Below are positions 8,991 through 18,900 of a DNA stretch of 64,000 bases, piece after piece. Position 1 is the first letter of the stretch. Every line of letters starts with the position of its first letter. Origin of the DNA: Nonlabens xylanidelens (GTDB lineage: Bacteria > Bacteroidota > Bacteroidia > Flavobacteriales > Flavobacteriaceae); contig NZ_PTJE01000001.1 in assembly GCF_002934445.1 (NCBI RefSeq), forward strand, positions 496,001 to 560,000, given 5' to 3'. Made by a program: the position numbers and the translations under genes. The notes beneath the pieces are model-generated. The model saw only the letters and a program-made list of their open reading frames with translations, had not been told where the DNA came from and ran no database searches.

Positions 8991-9782
8991 ATGAGCCTCG
9001 TTTCTATCATAATGCCTACTTATAACAGCATGGCAACGGTTCAAGAATCTCTAGACAGCATTATATCCCAAACTCATAGACCGCTAGAAATTATTACTAT
9101 AGACGACTGTAGTGTTGATGGTAGTTATGCTTTCGCGAAAGCGTATGCAGCAAAAAACTCTTCTCAAGAAATAACTTTTATTACCTTAAAGAACACCACT
9201 AATTCTGGAGCTGGAATAACACGAAACAAAGGCATAGATGCTGCAACTGGCACCTACATCGCTTTCTTAGATGCAGACGATTTATGGAAACAACATAAGC
9301 TAGAAACTCAAATTAACGCTATGAAGTCTCAAGATGCGCTAGTCTGTTATGGTGCTTATGAAATTTTTAAAACCATACCAGAAAAGCCCATAGCTATCCA
9401 CAAGGTATTTGAAAAGCTAACGTATCAAAAACTACATAAAAGTAATTACCTAGGTAATCTAACCGGTATATATAACGCTGCTGTTTTAGGTAAAATAGCG
9501 GTTCCTAATTTACGTAAACGACAAGACTGGGCGATGTGGTTAGATATCGTTAAAAAAGCAGGTAGTGCCATAGGTATTCAAGAACCCATAGCTAGTTACC
9601 GTTTAGGAGATGGTTTATCCTCAAATAAACTGGACCTTATCAAGTATAACTATGCCGTGTATAGATCGCATTTGGGATATTCTACTATTAAAAGCTGCTG
9701 GATGATGTTGCGATTCTTTTATGAGCAGTTTATTGTGAAGAATAGGATGAAGGTAAAAGTCGATTTCTTAAAAAGCGAATAA
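8991..9782 (+). CDS. Family 2 glycosyltransferase (TuaG-like)
   Basis: Inverting GT-A glycosyltransferase that adds a sugar from a nucleotide donor to the growing polysaccharide on the cytoplasmic face. Of 263 residues, the N-terminal SIIMPTYN and the metal-binding FLDADD (near residue 86-91) are diagnostic, and the KRQDWAMWL block is shared with TuaG-like transferases. It starts immediately after the stop of the sugar transferase (8990), so both are in one operon. Palindrome copy 2 is translated as YAFAKAYA near residue 46-53, between the nucleotide-binding strands. Confidence 0.88.
   Translation: MSLVSIIMPTYNSMATVQESLDSIISQTHRPLEIITIDDCSVDGSYAFAKAYAAKNSSQEITFITLKNTTNSGAGITRNKGIDAATGTYIAFLDADDLWKQHKLETQINAMKSQDALVCYGAYEIFKTIPEKPIAIHKVFEKLTYQKLHKSNYLGNLTGIYNAAVLGKIAVPNLRKRQDWAMWLDIVKKAGSAIGIQEPIASYRLGDGLSSNKLDLIKYNYAVYRSHLGYSTIKSCWMMLRFFYEQFIVKNRMKVKVDFLKSE
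9129..9142. repeat. Iterated palindrome copy 2 (in GT2 gene)
   Basis: GCTTTCGCGAAAGC, perfect 14-base core; read in frame as AFAKA. Confidence 0.95.
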
Positions 9783-9783
9783 T

Positions 9784-10230
9784 TTATTGAAAAACAATAG
9801 GTAAGTTACTATTTTCAATTTTCACTATGTAAAACGGTTGTTGAACTATGTTAAATTCGTTTTCACCAAAGTTGATATTATTTACATCCACAATAATATT
9901 AGAGGTGTTTTGGAAGATATGAACTTCTAGATCGTATGCACTAGAAGGTCTCACCTCATCAAAAACAGCGATAACTGTATATGTGTTAAAATCTATAATA
10001 GTCTCTGTAAATTGATCTGATACCATATTTACAGAATCCATTGAGGCTATCAAGTTATTCCAAGTAACACTGTCAGTTATAACCCTATTTTGTTCAATAA
10101 TACCTTCTTGTCCATTACCGTGTAAACTGTTTTCTGAAATTAAAGTAATTGGCACTGAAGTAGAATCATCATCAGAATTACAACTCACAAATACTATTGA
10201 GACGAATAAAAATAGAATAATCTTTTTCAT
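9784..10230 (-). CDS. PrcB_C-like lipoprotein
   Basis: A 148-residue lipoprotein; signal peptide MKKIILFLFVSIVFVSC with Cys17 in the lipobox VSC, then an acidic NSDDDS. The second half (TVIAVFDEVRPSSAYDLEV and QPFYIVKI) resembles the PrcB C-terminal domain first described next to a spirochaete protease complex; that assignment rests on the two blocks only. It is convergent with the GT2 gene, whose stop lies one base away, so no terminator fits between them. Confidence 0.65.
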   Translation of the reverse strand: MKKIILFLFVSIVFVSCNSDDDSTSVPITLISENSLHGNGQEGIIEQNRVITDSVTWNNLIASMDSVNMVSDQFTETIIDFNTYTVIAVFDEVRPSSAYDLEVHIFQNTSNIIVDVNNINFGENEFNIVQQPFYIVKIENSNLPIVFQ

Positions 10231-10295
10231 TTGGTTTAGTTTACTAGTAAGATGCTGTTACATCTAATAGGTTGCGTTGAAAAAGTTTTAAAATC

Positions 10296-11591
10296 TTAAA
10301 CCTCACTCATAAACTGTTTCAACTTGCCACGTTTACTTCTATCAAGAACCTCAAGTCTTGTAAATTTTAAGGATAATCCTGGTTCTAGATATTCATCCAT
10401 GGCATTTTGAATACTCTCTTTTACAGATGTATTTATCTCACTTTTACTCACATACTGAATTTCAAAAGCATCTGGCTTTTTCTGAATGACCACAAACTCG
10501 AGAATATCTATATCTTCTTTTATGACCGTTTTAGTAACATAATAAAAAGTCAATCCTGGCACAACTTTACCGCTAGGTAGTATTGCTATATCACTAGTAC
10601 GACCTTGTAGGTCTTTTAATATTCTAGTTCCATTTTCTAAAGTTTCTAAACTACCCAAATCTCCTATTTCATAACGTGTCATAGGATGTGCTAGATTATA
10701 AAGATCTGTAACTAGAATTCTACCTATCGTTCCGTCAGGAACTGGCTGGTTGTCATTATCTACTATTTCAACATACAGATTTTGCTGATTGACCTCAAAG
10801 TTTCCTTGAGTATTTTGCATAGCTATTAATCCTACTTCGCTTGCTCCATATTCATTTATAACAGGAATTCCTAGCCATTTCTCTAACAATAATCTGTCAT
10901 CTGGAAAAAGCATTTCGCTTGTTACAATACAAATTTTAAGAGTTGGGCAAATATCTTTAAGAACCGTATTTTTCTGCTCGCAATACTTAGCTAGTAATAC
11001 AATACTGCTCGTATAACCATTTAAGTATTCAAATTTATTTTTCTTGAACTTGTTGAGAAAGCTTTCTAGAACCGCATCATTCATATTAAAAATAGGAAAG
11101 CGCTTGCGATAGCTCACAAAATCTTTAATAAGCTCAAGATATTTTCCTTTACCGCTTAAAGGAATACCATAAAAACGAGCTTGTAAAGAAGTGTTTAAAT
11201 TAATCCCATGCTGCTCATAAGCATGGTGAAATGCTGCCCAAGTCATAGCGTGTGCATACTTATTTTTACCATAAGTAAATGGGTGCCCACTAGAACCACT
11301 CGTTTTACCTTTAAAAATGTTCTTTACGGTATAACTTTTACTTAGTCGCTCGTGCAGCGGTTGTTGTAAATTACGTTTACTTAAAACAGGTAAATCTTTC
11401 CATAACACCTCTTTATTCACAACTAAACTATTGTAAAAATGATTGTTAGTAAGATGGTGTTTTACTATAGATTCTTTGCGATTTTGCAAACCTACATTAC
11501 CGTTAGAAACCAAGTTATCAAACTCTTTACGAGCTGTATTGATCTCAAAACCTTGTAGTTTTAATATGTTGTCAAAAAGTTTTAGTGGCAT
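10296..11591 (-). CDS. CapK-like adenylate-forming enzyme (phenylacetate-CoA ligase family)
   Basis: 431-residue member of the phenylacetate-CoA ligase/coenzyme F390 synthetase branch of the ANL superfamily, here of the CapK type found in capsule clusters. The P-loop-like KGKTSGSSGHPF (near residue 95-105), NEYGASEVG (near 245) and RYEIGDLG (near 312) correspond to ANL core motifs A3, A5 and A8 region. Substrate unknown; CapK proteins are thought to activate or attach an acyl or amino acid substituent of surface polysaccharide. It lies beside the polysaccharide genes but on the opposite strand, divergent from purD. Confidence 0.8.
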   Translation of the reverse strand: MPLKLFDNILKLQGFEINTARKEFDNLVSNGNVGLQNRKESIVKHHLTNNHFYNSLVVNKEVLWKDLPVLSKRNLQQPLHERLSKSYTVKNIFKGKTSGSSGHPFTYGKNKYAHAMTWAAFHHAYEQHGINLNTSLQARFYGIPLSGKGKYLELIKDFVSYRKRFPIFNMNDAVLESFLNKFKKNKFEYLNGYTSSIVLLAKYCEQKNTVLKDICPTLKICIVTSEMLFPDDRLLLEKWLGIPVINEYGASEVGLIAMQNTQGNFEVNQQNLYVEIVDNDNQPVPDGTIGRILVTDLYNLAHPMTRYEIGDLGSLETLENGTRILKDLQGRTSDIAILPSGKVVPGLTFYYVTKTVIKEDIDILEFVVIQKKPDAFEIQYVSKSEINTSVKESIQNAMDEYLEPGLSLKFTRLEVLDRSKRGKLKQFMSEV

Positions 11592-11628
11592 TTTGATAAA
11601 TCAAGCTATCATTGAGCAAGGTAAAACT

Positions 11629-11636
11629 TATTTTTG
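11629..11636 (+). promoter_or_regulatory. Bacteroidetes -7 box TATTTTTG upstream of purD
   Basis: TATTTTTG ends 19 bases before the purD ATG and is followed by GCA, in the 64-base divergent gap. A TTG at 11612-11614 is closer than the usual -33 spacing. Confidence 0.5.
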
Positions 11637-11655
11637 CATTCCATAAACACAACTC

Positions 11656-12924
11656 ATGAATGTTCTCATTTTAGGAAGCGGTGGCCGCGAGCACGCTTTT
11701 GCACAATCGATTATTAAAAGTTCACTTCTTAACAAGCTATACGTAGCACCAGGAAATGCAGGTACTCATGAAATAGCAACTAATGTAGACCTGGGCATCA
11801 CAGATTTTCCTGCAATAAAGAAATTTGTCCTTGATAATGATGTGACTATGATTATAGTAGGTCCAGAGGCACCACTAGTAGAAGGTGTTTATGACTATTT
11901 CCAGACAGAAGAGTTAAAACATGTAAACGTTATAGGACCTTCTAAACAAGGTGCTGTTCTAGAAGGTTCTAAAGAATTTGCCAAAGAATTCATGGAACGT
12001 AATAACGTCCCTACTGCAGCTTATAAAAGTTTTACTAAGGATAATCTTAAAGAAGGAATGTCTTTTATAGATAGTCTTAAACCTCCATATGTTCTTAAAG
12101 CAGATGGTCTTGCTGGCGGTAAAGGTGTTCTTATTATCGAGCATGCAGACGAGGCAAAAGAATCTCTAGAAGAAATGCTGGTAGGTGGCAAATTTGGTGA
12201 GGCATCTAATAAAGTCGTGATAGAAGAATTTCTAGACGGTATCGAGATGAGTGTTTTTGTAATGACAGACGGTACTTCTTATAAAGTAATGCCTACTGCA
12301 AAGGATTATAAACGTATAGGAGAAGGCGACACTGGTCTTAATACTGGTGGAATGGGCGCTGTATCTCCAGTTCCATTTGCAGACGATGTGTTGATGCAAA
12401 AAATAGAAGAACGCGTTATAAAACCTACTATTAACGGTTTTGTAAAAGAGAACATCGTTTATAAAGGATTTGTATTCATAGGTTTAATGATCGTAGATGG
12501 AGAACCAGAAGTAATTGAGTATAACGTGAGAATGGGAGACCCAGAGACAGAAGTAGTCTTACCTCGTATTTCTAGCGATTTATTGGCTCATTTACACGCT
12601 TTCGCGAAAGCGGAACTACACAAAGAAAACCTAATCCTAGATTCTAGAAGTGCGACAACAGTCATGTGTGTGGCAGGTGGATATCCAGAAGCCTATGAAA
12701 AGGGAATGGTAATATCTGGACTAGAAAATGTAGAAGACAGCATAGTCTTTCATGCCGGTACTGCTCTTAAAGATGGAAAAATAGTGACTAACGGTGGTCG
12801 CGTTATGGCGGTAACTAGTTTTGGACCTGATTTCAAACAGGCACTAAAAAAATCTTACCAAAACCTAGATAAACTAAGTTTTGATAAGATGTATTATAGA
12901 ACTGATATAGGTTTTGACCTATAA
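11656..12924 (+). CDS. purD: Phosphoribosylamine--glycine ligase
   Basis: GAR synthetase, second step of purine synthesis: 5-phosphoribosylamine + glycine + ATP. The 422-residue length is standard. Features: MNVLILGSGGREHAF at the N-terminus, ATP-grasp blocks KADGLAGGKGV and NTGGMGAVSP, and EYNVRMGDPE with metal-binding residues. Palindrome copy 3 is translated as LHAFAKAELH at about residue 313-322, right after the MGDPE...PRISSDL block, in a region where most PurD proteins have a variable linker. Single gene, divergent from the CapK-like gene. Confidence 0.95.
   Translation: MNVLILGSGGREHAFAQSIIKSSLLNKLYVAPGNAGTHEIATNVDLGITDFPAIKKFVLDNDVTMIIVGPEAPLVEGVYDYFQTEELKHVNVIGPSKQGAVLEGSKEFAKEFMERNNVPTAAYKSFTKDNLKEGMSFIDSLKPPYVLKADGLAGGKGVLIIEHADEAKESLEEMLVGGKFGEASNKVVIEEFLDGIEMSVFVMTDGTSYKVMPTAKDYKRIGEGDTGLNTGGMGAVSPVPFADDVLMQKIEERVIKPTINGFVKENIVYKGFVFIGLMIVDGEPEVIEYNVRMGDPETEVVLPRISSDLLAHLHAFAKAELHKENLILDSRSATTVMCVAGGYPEAYEKGMVISGLENVEDSIVFHAGTALKDGKIVTNGGRVMAVTSFGPDFKQALKKSYQNLDKLSFDKMYYRTDIGFDL
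12597..12612. repeat. Iterated palindrome copy 3 (in purD)
   Basis: CGCTTTCGCGAAAGCG, perfect, followed by GAAC (extended half-site GCGGAAC). Read in frame as AFAKA. Confidence 0.95.
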
Positions 12925-12935
12925 AAAGTGATTTC

Positions 12936-13157
12936 TTATCCTAAGAAAGAGTGACCAGTTTGAGTTTTATCCTCATCCTTATCGTACTCTTTAAGTTGCT
13001 TCATCCAGTACACAAAAGCAACCACTAGGATAGCTATTGCGATCCATGATACAGTGTTTGCAAGAAACCAACTAGAGTTTTCTAGCTCTCTCAAGGCATC
13101 AAAAGGAATTAAAATAAGTTCAAATAAGCTTACTATTGCGTCTAATAAAGTTTCCAT
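12936..13157 (-). CDS. Small membrane protein, DUF6341-like
   Basis: The frame is open to 13238, but the natural start is ATG 13157 (METLLDAIVSLFELILIPFD), giving 73 residues; upstream residues would run through the divergent promoter region and a -7 box. One amphipathic N-terminal segment, one clear membrane helix (about 35-55, SWIAIAILVVAFVYW) and a charged C-terminus. I recall a family named DUF6341 at this place, between purD and the DUF6427 gene in Flavobacteriaceae. Function unknown. Convergent with purD (11 bases between stops). Confidence 0.7.
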   Translation of the reverse strand: METLLDAIVSLFELILIPFDALRELENSSWFLANTVSWIAIAILVVAFVYWMKQLKEYDKDEDKTQTGHSFLG

Positions 13158-13182
13158 TGCTGTAAATTGCTTGTTACGACTG

Positions 13183-13190
13183 CAAAAATA
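13183..13190 (-). promoter_or_regulatory. Minus-strand -7 box TATTTTTG for the 73-residue membrane protein
   Basis: The minus strand reads TATTTTTG, followed by GCA, 25 bases upstream of the ATG at 13157. It supports that start against the longer frame. Confidence 0.5.
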
Positions 13191-13203
13191 GTTAAAAATC
13201 TCT

Positions 13204-14100
13204 ATGCTTTCCAGTTTTTTTAAAACTAGTAAACCCATTCATTACATCATCACATTTTTGATGGTGGCAATTATGGTAGGTTATTTTGTAATAGACCATC
13301 CTTTTCTAGGTTGGAAATACATTTGGATTTCTGTTCTAGCCATGGCATCCATAGCTATTTTTCAGTTTATAACACTTAAAAATGAGCTTACTCATAACAA
13401 CTCATTTTCCTTATGGATTTACAGCTGTTTACTCGTCATAGGATTAGTATACTTCTCTGATATGCAAATATTTATAGCATACACCTGTATCTTACTCGCA
13501 TTAAGGAGATTGCTTAGTATGCGTACTAGAAGAGGGCTGGTTAGAAAAATATTTGATGCTTCCTTATGGGTTTCTCTAGCTACCGTATTTCACTCTTGGA
13601 GTGCATTATTCTTTATCGTTATATTTTTAAGTATCGTCATTTATGCTTTTAAAAATATTAATTATTGGACCCTACCTTTTATCGCAATTGCTTGTGTATC
13701 TATACTTACATTTACTCTAGATCAATATATAGGCACAAATTTCTTCCTTAGAATATTTAATAAATTTGATCTAAGTTTTTACTACATAAACTTTGAGATA
13801 GATGTATTATTTGCTGTTTCTTCTATAGTAAGTAGTCTAGGTCTCATCATGTCTATCGCGCTTTTATTTGGGTTTCCTAAAATATCCATAAGTGCTAGAT
13901 CTCGATTTTCTGTACTAGGATTTTCTGGTATTTGCGGCTTTTTATTTTTTGTAATGAACGGTAGCGCCCTACTATTAATACCATTACTGTCTATATTTAT
14001 CGCAAGAATGGTACAAGAAACCGAAAATAAGATCGTTAAAGAAAGTCTATTATGGATTCCATTTATAACTATGGTAGTTCTATTTATTCTTAGATTCTAG
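13204..14100 (+). CDS. DUF6427-like multi-pass membrane protein
   Basis: 298 residues with about nine or ten hydrophobic segments and short loops. The family name is from memory of the conserved flavobacterial neighbourhood purD - DUF6341 - DUF6427 - DUF4254 - GT9; here the usual uracil phosphoribosyltransferase gene is absent from the block. The presence of a conserved glycosyltransferase downstream suggests a role in envelope glycan synthesis, an inference. It is divergent from the 73-residue protein with 46 bases between starts. Confidence 0.7.
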   Translation: MLSSFFKTSKPIHYIITFLMVAIMVGYFVIDHPFLGWKYIWISVLAMASIAIFQFITLKNELTHNNSFSLWIYSCLLVIGLVYFSDMQIFIAYTCILLALRRLLSMRTRRGLVRKIFDASLWVSLATVFHSWSALFFIVIFLSIVIYAFKNINYWTLPFIAIACVSILTFTLDQYIGTNFFLRIFNKFDLSFYYINFEIDVLFAVSSIVSSLGLIMSIALLFGFPKISISARSRFSVLGFSGICGFLFFVMNGSALLLIPLLSIFIARMVQETENKIVKESLLWIPFITMVVLFILRF

Positions 14101-14116
14101 AGCGTTCTTAAATCTT

Positions 14117-14124
14117 TATATTTG
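14117..14124 (+). promoter_or_regulatory. Bacteroidetes -7 box TATATTTG
   Basis: TATATTTG followed by GCA, ending 12 bases before the ATG at 14137. It may let the DUF4254-GT9 pair be transcribed separately from the membrane protein upstream. Confidence 0.5.
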
Positions 14125-14136
14125 CACTTTTAAAAA

Positions 14137-14751
14137 ATGAATATGTTTTCAGATAAAGCCAATAAAATTTTTCAAACTGTTATCGATACCTATCACGTAG
14201 TGAATACGGTAGATCAAGATTTTGAAAACCCATACGACCGTAATTCTAACCTTATAGAGCATTTATTATATCGCAAGTGCTGGATAGATACTGTACAATG
14301 GCATTATGAAGACATTATCAGAGATCCACAAATAGATCCAGTTGCTGCACTTACTCTTAAACGTAAGATAGATGCTAGTAATCAAGATCGTACCGACATG
14401 GTAGAGTATGTAGATGGTTATTTTTTAGACCTTTATAGCGATGTAACGGTTAAGGATAATGCGACTATCAATACAGAGAGTCCAGCATGGGCTGTAGACC
14501 GTATGTCTATTCTTGCATTAAAAATATACCACATGAATGAAGAAGCTACTCGTACCGATGCTTCTCAAGATCACCTAGATGCTTGTAGTAAAAAACTAGA
14601 CATTCTTCTAGAACAACGTGTAGATTTATCGACGGCACTAGACCAACTGTTAGAAGATATCTCTAATGGTGACAAGTATATGAAAGTCTACAAACAGATG
14701 AAAATGTATAATGATGACGAACTTAATCCAGTCCTCAGAGCTCTAAAATAA
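14137..14751 (+). CDS. DUF4254 family protein
   Basis: A 204-residue soluble helical protein; the block NSNLIEHLLYRKCWIDTVQW and the following HYEDIIRDPQIDP are the DUF4254 signature as I know it. No signal peptide. Biochemical role unknown. It is followed after 3 bases by the GT9 gene, a pairing that is common in Bacteroidetes and suggests it assists LPS core or other glycan assembly. Confidence 0.8.
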   Translation: MNMFSDKANKIFQTVIDTYHVVNTVDQDFENPYDRNSNLIEHLLYRKCWIDTVQWHYEDIIRDPQIDPVAALTLKRKIDASNQDRTDMVEYVDGYFLDLYSDVTVKDNATINTESPAWAVDRMSILALKIYHMNEEATRTDASQDHLDACSKKLDILLEQRVDLSTALDQLLEDISNGDKYMKVYKQMKMYNDDELNPVLRALK

Positions 14752-14754
14752 ATC

Positions 14755-15786
14755 ATGCCGCTACCTCAACGCATACTCGTCATTAGACTAAGCGCTATGG
14801 GCGATATTGCCATGTGCGTTCCTGTTTTATTAGCCTTAAAAAGAGATTATCCTAGTGTTGAGATAGTTGCGCTTTCGCGAAAGCGATTCCGTTCCATCCT
14901 AGAGCATATTCCAGACATCACGTTTATAGAAGCCGATGTAGATAATAGACACAAAGGTGTATCTGGACTCTACCGACTTTCTAAAGAAATTAAGGCTCTT
15001 AAAATAGATGCCGTAGCAGATTTTCATAATGTGCTGCGCAGTAAAATATTACGTACTTTTTTAAGAGGAATCCCTAAATCTAAAATTGATAAAGGACGCG
15101 CTGAAAAAAAGAAATTAATCAACGATCCTACTTTTTTTAAACCCTTAACACACAGTACAGAGCGCTATGCAAACGTGCTGCGTGAGTTAGGTTTTAAAGT
15201 CGAATTAAAAGGAAACGAGTTCTTACCCAAAAAAGCCGTTTTACCTCAAATTCATGATCAAATAGGTAGAAAAACATCAAAATGGGTAGGTTTTGCACCA
15301 TTTGCTGCACATGAAACCAAAGCGGTAACTATAAAAAAAGCAAAGAAACTCGTAAAGGCCATCTCTCAAGATGATCAAATAACGATACTTCTATTCGGTG
15401 GTGGGAAGAAAGAACAAGAACAACTGCAAATTATAGCTGGCACCACCTCAAATGTCATTAATATGGCAGGCATTACTTCATTTGAGAACGAATTAAGCGT
15501 TATGTCTCAACTAGACGCCATGATTGCTATGGATAGTGGTAACGGCCATCTAGCAGCTTTATATGGCGTTCCTGTTATTACATTATGGGGTAACACACAT
15601 CCTTATGCAGGTTTTGCTCCTTATGCACAACCAGAAGAAAATCAATTAACCGCAAATAGAGATAAATTCCCTCTAGTACCTACTTCTATTTTTGGGAATA
15701 AAGTGGTGAAAGGTTATAAAAAAGCGACTAGTTCTATTAAAGTAAAACAAGTTGTGGAACGGCTAAAGATCGTATTAGAGTCTTAA
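14755..15786 (+). CDS. Family 9 glycosyltransferase (heptosyltransferase-like)
   Basis: GT-B fold transferase of the LPS heptosyltransferase family, 343 residues, acting on lipid A-core at the inner face of the membrane. N-terminal RILVIRLSAMGDIAMCVPV is the family opening, and the C-terminal donor-site block is AMDSGNGHLAALYGVPVITLWG with NTHPYAGFAPY. Palindrome copy 4 (14870-14885) is translated as ALSRKRFR near residue 39-46, in the first Rossmann half. It is followed by a stretch with hairpins. Confidence 0.88.
   Translation: MPLPQRILVIRLSAMGDIAMCVPVLLALKRDYPSVEIVALSRKRFRSILEHIPDITFIEADVDNRHKGVSGLYRLSKEIKALKIDAVADFHNVLRSKILRTFLRGIPKSKIDKGRAEKKKLINDPTFFKPLTHSTERYANVLRELGFKVELKGNEFLPKKAVLPQIHDQIGRKTSKWVGFAPFAAHETKAVTIKKAKKLVKAISQDDQITILLFGGGKKEQEQLQIIAGTTSNVINMAGITSFENELSVMSQLDAMIAMDSGNGHLAALYGVPVITLWGNTHPYAGFAPYAQPEENQLTANRDKFPLVPTSIFGNKVVKGYKKATSSIKVKQVVERLKIVLES
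14870..14885. repeat. Iterated palindrome copy 4 (in GT9 gene)
   Basis: CGCTTTCGCGAAAGCG, perfect. Read in frame as LSRK. Confidence 0.95.
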
Positions 15787-15887
15787 TATTCAACAATCGC
15801 TGAGAATTTTCCAAGAGATTCTGCTATGCAGCGGAATGACGCAACAATCTGTATTTAATTATTTAAGTACGTTGACATATTCTAACA

Positions 15888-15950
15888 CCGCAAAACCCCT
15901 TATTTAATTCGTACACGAATTAAATTTTCCCCTTTTAAAAAAGGGGAAAG
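15888..15950. repeat. Intergenic element, divergent third copy, with two hairpins
   Basis: ACCGCAAAACCCCTTA is followed by a 9-bp inverted repeat (TTAATTCGT / ACGAATTAA, 15904-15923) and then TTTTCCCCTTTT / AAAAAAGGGGAAA (about 15925-15949). The order of blocks is the same as in the copies at 21691 and 22617. Between the convergent GT9 and alpha-2-macroglobulin genes it may also terminate transcription in both directions. Confidence 0.55.
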
Positions 15951-15974
15951 CTTAAAAATCGTAATTGAAAATAT

Positions 15975-18900
15975 CTATCTCACCACCTCAATCCATTGTC
16001 CTTTATTTCTCACGATATAATCTACATCATACATCGCTTCACATTGTAAACCTGGTAGATAGTATTTACCTAAGTAACTGGCGTTAATAGTAGTTTTAAA
16101 AGTAAGCGTTTCTTTACCTTTTAGGTCAAAATAATAGTTGACACGATCGTCTCTTATGTCTGTGTAATCTATACTGCTGTTAGTTTCTTGTGCTCCATAA
16201 TCTGTAAATCGAGTATTTACTATTTCCCAACCAGATGGTAAGATTTGAGTAAGTGCTACATCTTCTATTCTAGAACCAGTTGTGTTAGTAATAGTAGTTA
16301 CTGCAGTAATTTCTGTTCCTTGAGTCACCTTACTTACATCTACCGTATTTCCATCTTTATCGGTATAGGTAATGGTAGCTCTTAAATTACTTTGTGCTGT
16401 TTTTTCAGTCCCAACTGGTAATTTACCTGTCATAGCATTGGTGATAAAAATCGTGTTACTACCGTTGTTTTTTACAGTAACGGTTGTTTGATTTTCGTCT
16501 ATATCTAGATTGCGATTTGCGATGCTTTTTATACTCGATACTTTACTAGTTTTACCTTTAAAAGTATATTCTACGTTAACGCCTTTACCACCTATGTGGT
16601 TTGCATATTTACTGATAGCAATAAAACTATAAGCTAGTGCTTGCGTGTTATAATAACGGTCAGAATCTAAGTTTCTAGCCATTTCTTCCATAAGTTTTCT
16701 GGCACGCTCATCCTTTTTCATGATCGTATAGGTTTCTAACGCCATTGCACGATTACGTTGTGGAGATCCATAGGTTCTATAATCGTATTTCTTAGGTTGA
16801 AAATCTATATTACTCTTTGAAAGAAGCTCTTCAGCAGCCTTGTTCTGACCTACTAATGCATATGCTGCAGCTAGTCTCAACTTACTATCGTTAGAAAGGT
16901 TTGCGTTTTCGCGTAAGCGGTTCATAGAAGATAAATCTGGTGCTCCTGCTACTGCTAGTGTGTATAATCTATAGGCTTGGTACAAGTCATTGTGATTGTT
17001 ATAACGCCATTGTTTTGCCACTCTTTTTTGATAAGCAATCCAGTTAGATTTGAACGAAATAGGAACTGTATAACCAGCTTTTTCGGCCTCGATAATGAAG
17101 TGTCCTGCATAGGTTGTACCCCAGTCATTTACACTACCACTGCCTGGCCAGTAAGAGAAACCACCGTTTGCTTTTTGGTAGTAACCTAATTTATTTATCG
17201 CTGCCTTTATATTAGAACTGATTTCTTTTTGCTGATTGCTATTTAAATCAATCACGCTGGCAAGGTGCAGTTGTGGAAATGCTGCACTAGTGGTTTGCTC
17301 TACACAACCATGTGGATAACGTATTAAGTAATTTAATCGTTTACCTATGTTCATCGCTGGTAAACTAGAGAATGAAATAGTAGAAGCGTTGCTTCCTTTA
17401 GTTCCAAAAGGGTTTACAGCAATAGTAGCTGTTTCTCCTACTTTAAGGATTGCTTTTTCTGAAATCGTACTGTATGGATTTGGGTTGACCACATCTATTT
17501 CTGTCTCATAAGCAGCGGTCTCTCCATTTCCTCTTGCAGAAAGTTTTAACTTTGCTATTCCAGATGCATTCTTAACTTTTACATCAAAATAAGCGATTTG
17601 ATCTCCTGTTTCTGTAAATTTTAATTGCTGTGTATTGCCATTTAATAACTCAAAGAATGGTGAGTTTTCTAAGGTCACTTTTACATCTTTTACCTTATCA
17701 TCCATAGCAAAAATGGTAACCGGTAATTTTACTGTTTCTCCAGGTGACAGCTTTCGCGGAAGCGATGCCAGCATCATTAATGGTTTCTTTACTGGAGTTG
17801 CAACCTGGGCACTACCGTAGGCTTCACTGCGGTCATTACCAGCTACTACCATCGTGCGCACAGAACCTACATATTGAGGTATGTTAATAGTGTGCGTTTT
17901 TTTCTCGCCTGGTTGAAGTGTAAATGGTCCTAAGTGAATGACCATAGGTTTAAATCTATTTGCTTTCTTAGCCTTAGAAGCTGCTGCGCTACCATCACCA
18001 CCTATAGCAAATGCGGCATCTATACGACCTCCATAAGCACCGATAACATCGTCAAAGATGTCCCAAGTCTTTACTCCTAGCGCCTCACGTGCAAAGAACG
18101 TGTCCCATGCGTTAGGTGTTTTAAAGTTAGTTAAATCTAGTAATCCTTCATCTACAACGGCCAGTGTATAGGTCATTGCTTTGTTATTTTTCTCACTTAC
18201 AGTAACCTTAGCGCTAGTTTTAGGCGCTAGTTCTTTAGGCATCTTAATTTGTGGTTCTAGATGCGTTGCCGCATTTTCTACTAATAATGGTATGACACCA
18301 TACATTCTCAATGGAAGATCGTTTGCCGTTTGTGCATGAGGTTGCAAATAAGTGATATGCACATACACATTAGGCACATAAAGATTATTGAGCGGTATGC
18401 TTACCTCTGTTTGTTTGTCTTTAGTTTCTGCCCATTGTGCGTCTAGAACTTCGGTTCCATTCTCTACGGTGATTAACGCGCGTCCACCTGCGGTAGACGG
18501 GAATGTGATTTTTGCGTTCTCTCCTACTTTATAGGTTTTCTTATCTGCATTAAAAACAAGCATAGATGCCATTTCTGGATCTACTTTACGGCTTTTTCCT
18601 GCCCAACCTGGCCAGTCTACATAAATAATTTTACCGGTAGAATGTCCTGATTCTGGATCATAAACGCGCACTAAATATCTTCCCCATTCTGGATATTTAA
18701 GTGAGAATTTAAAGGTTCCTTTACCGCTAGAGTTGGTATTGATCGTGTTGTTATACACTTCTTCTCGGTATTCCTGAGCTTCATATCTAGAAAGGCTACC
18801 TGACTGAGATTGCCACCACCAGCGCCAGTTTACTTTATAAACTTTTACCTCAAGATTTTGAGTCGCCTTAGGGTTACCGCTTTGATCTACAGTTACTACA

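Noticed and set aside
17311-17319. Perfect DnaA box TGTGGATAA inside the alpha-2-macroglobulin gene
   Set aside because: Single, within codons for YPHG, with no cluster or AT-rich region.
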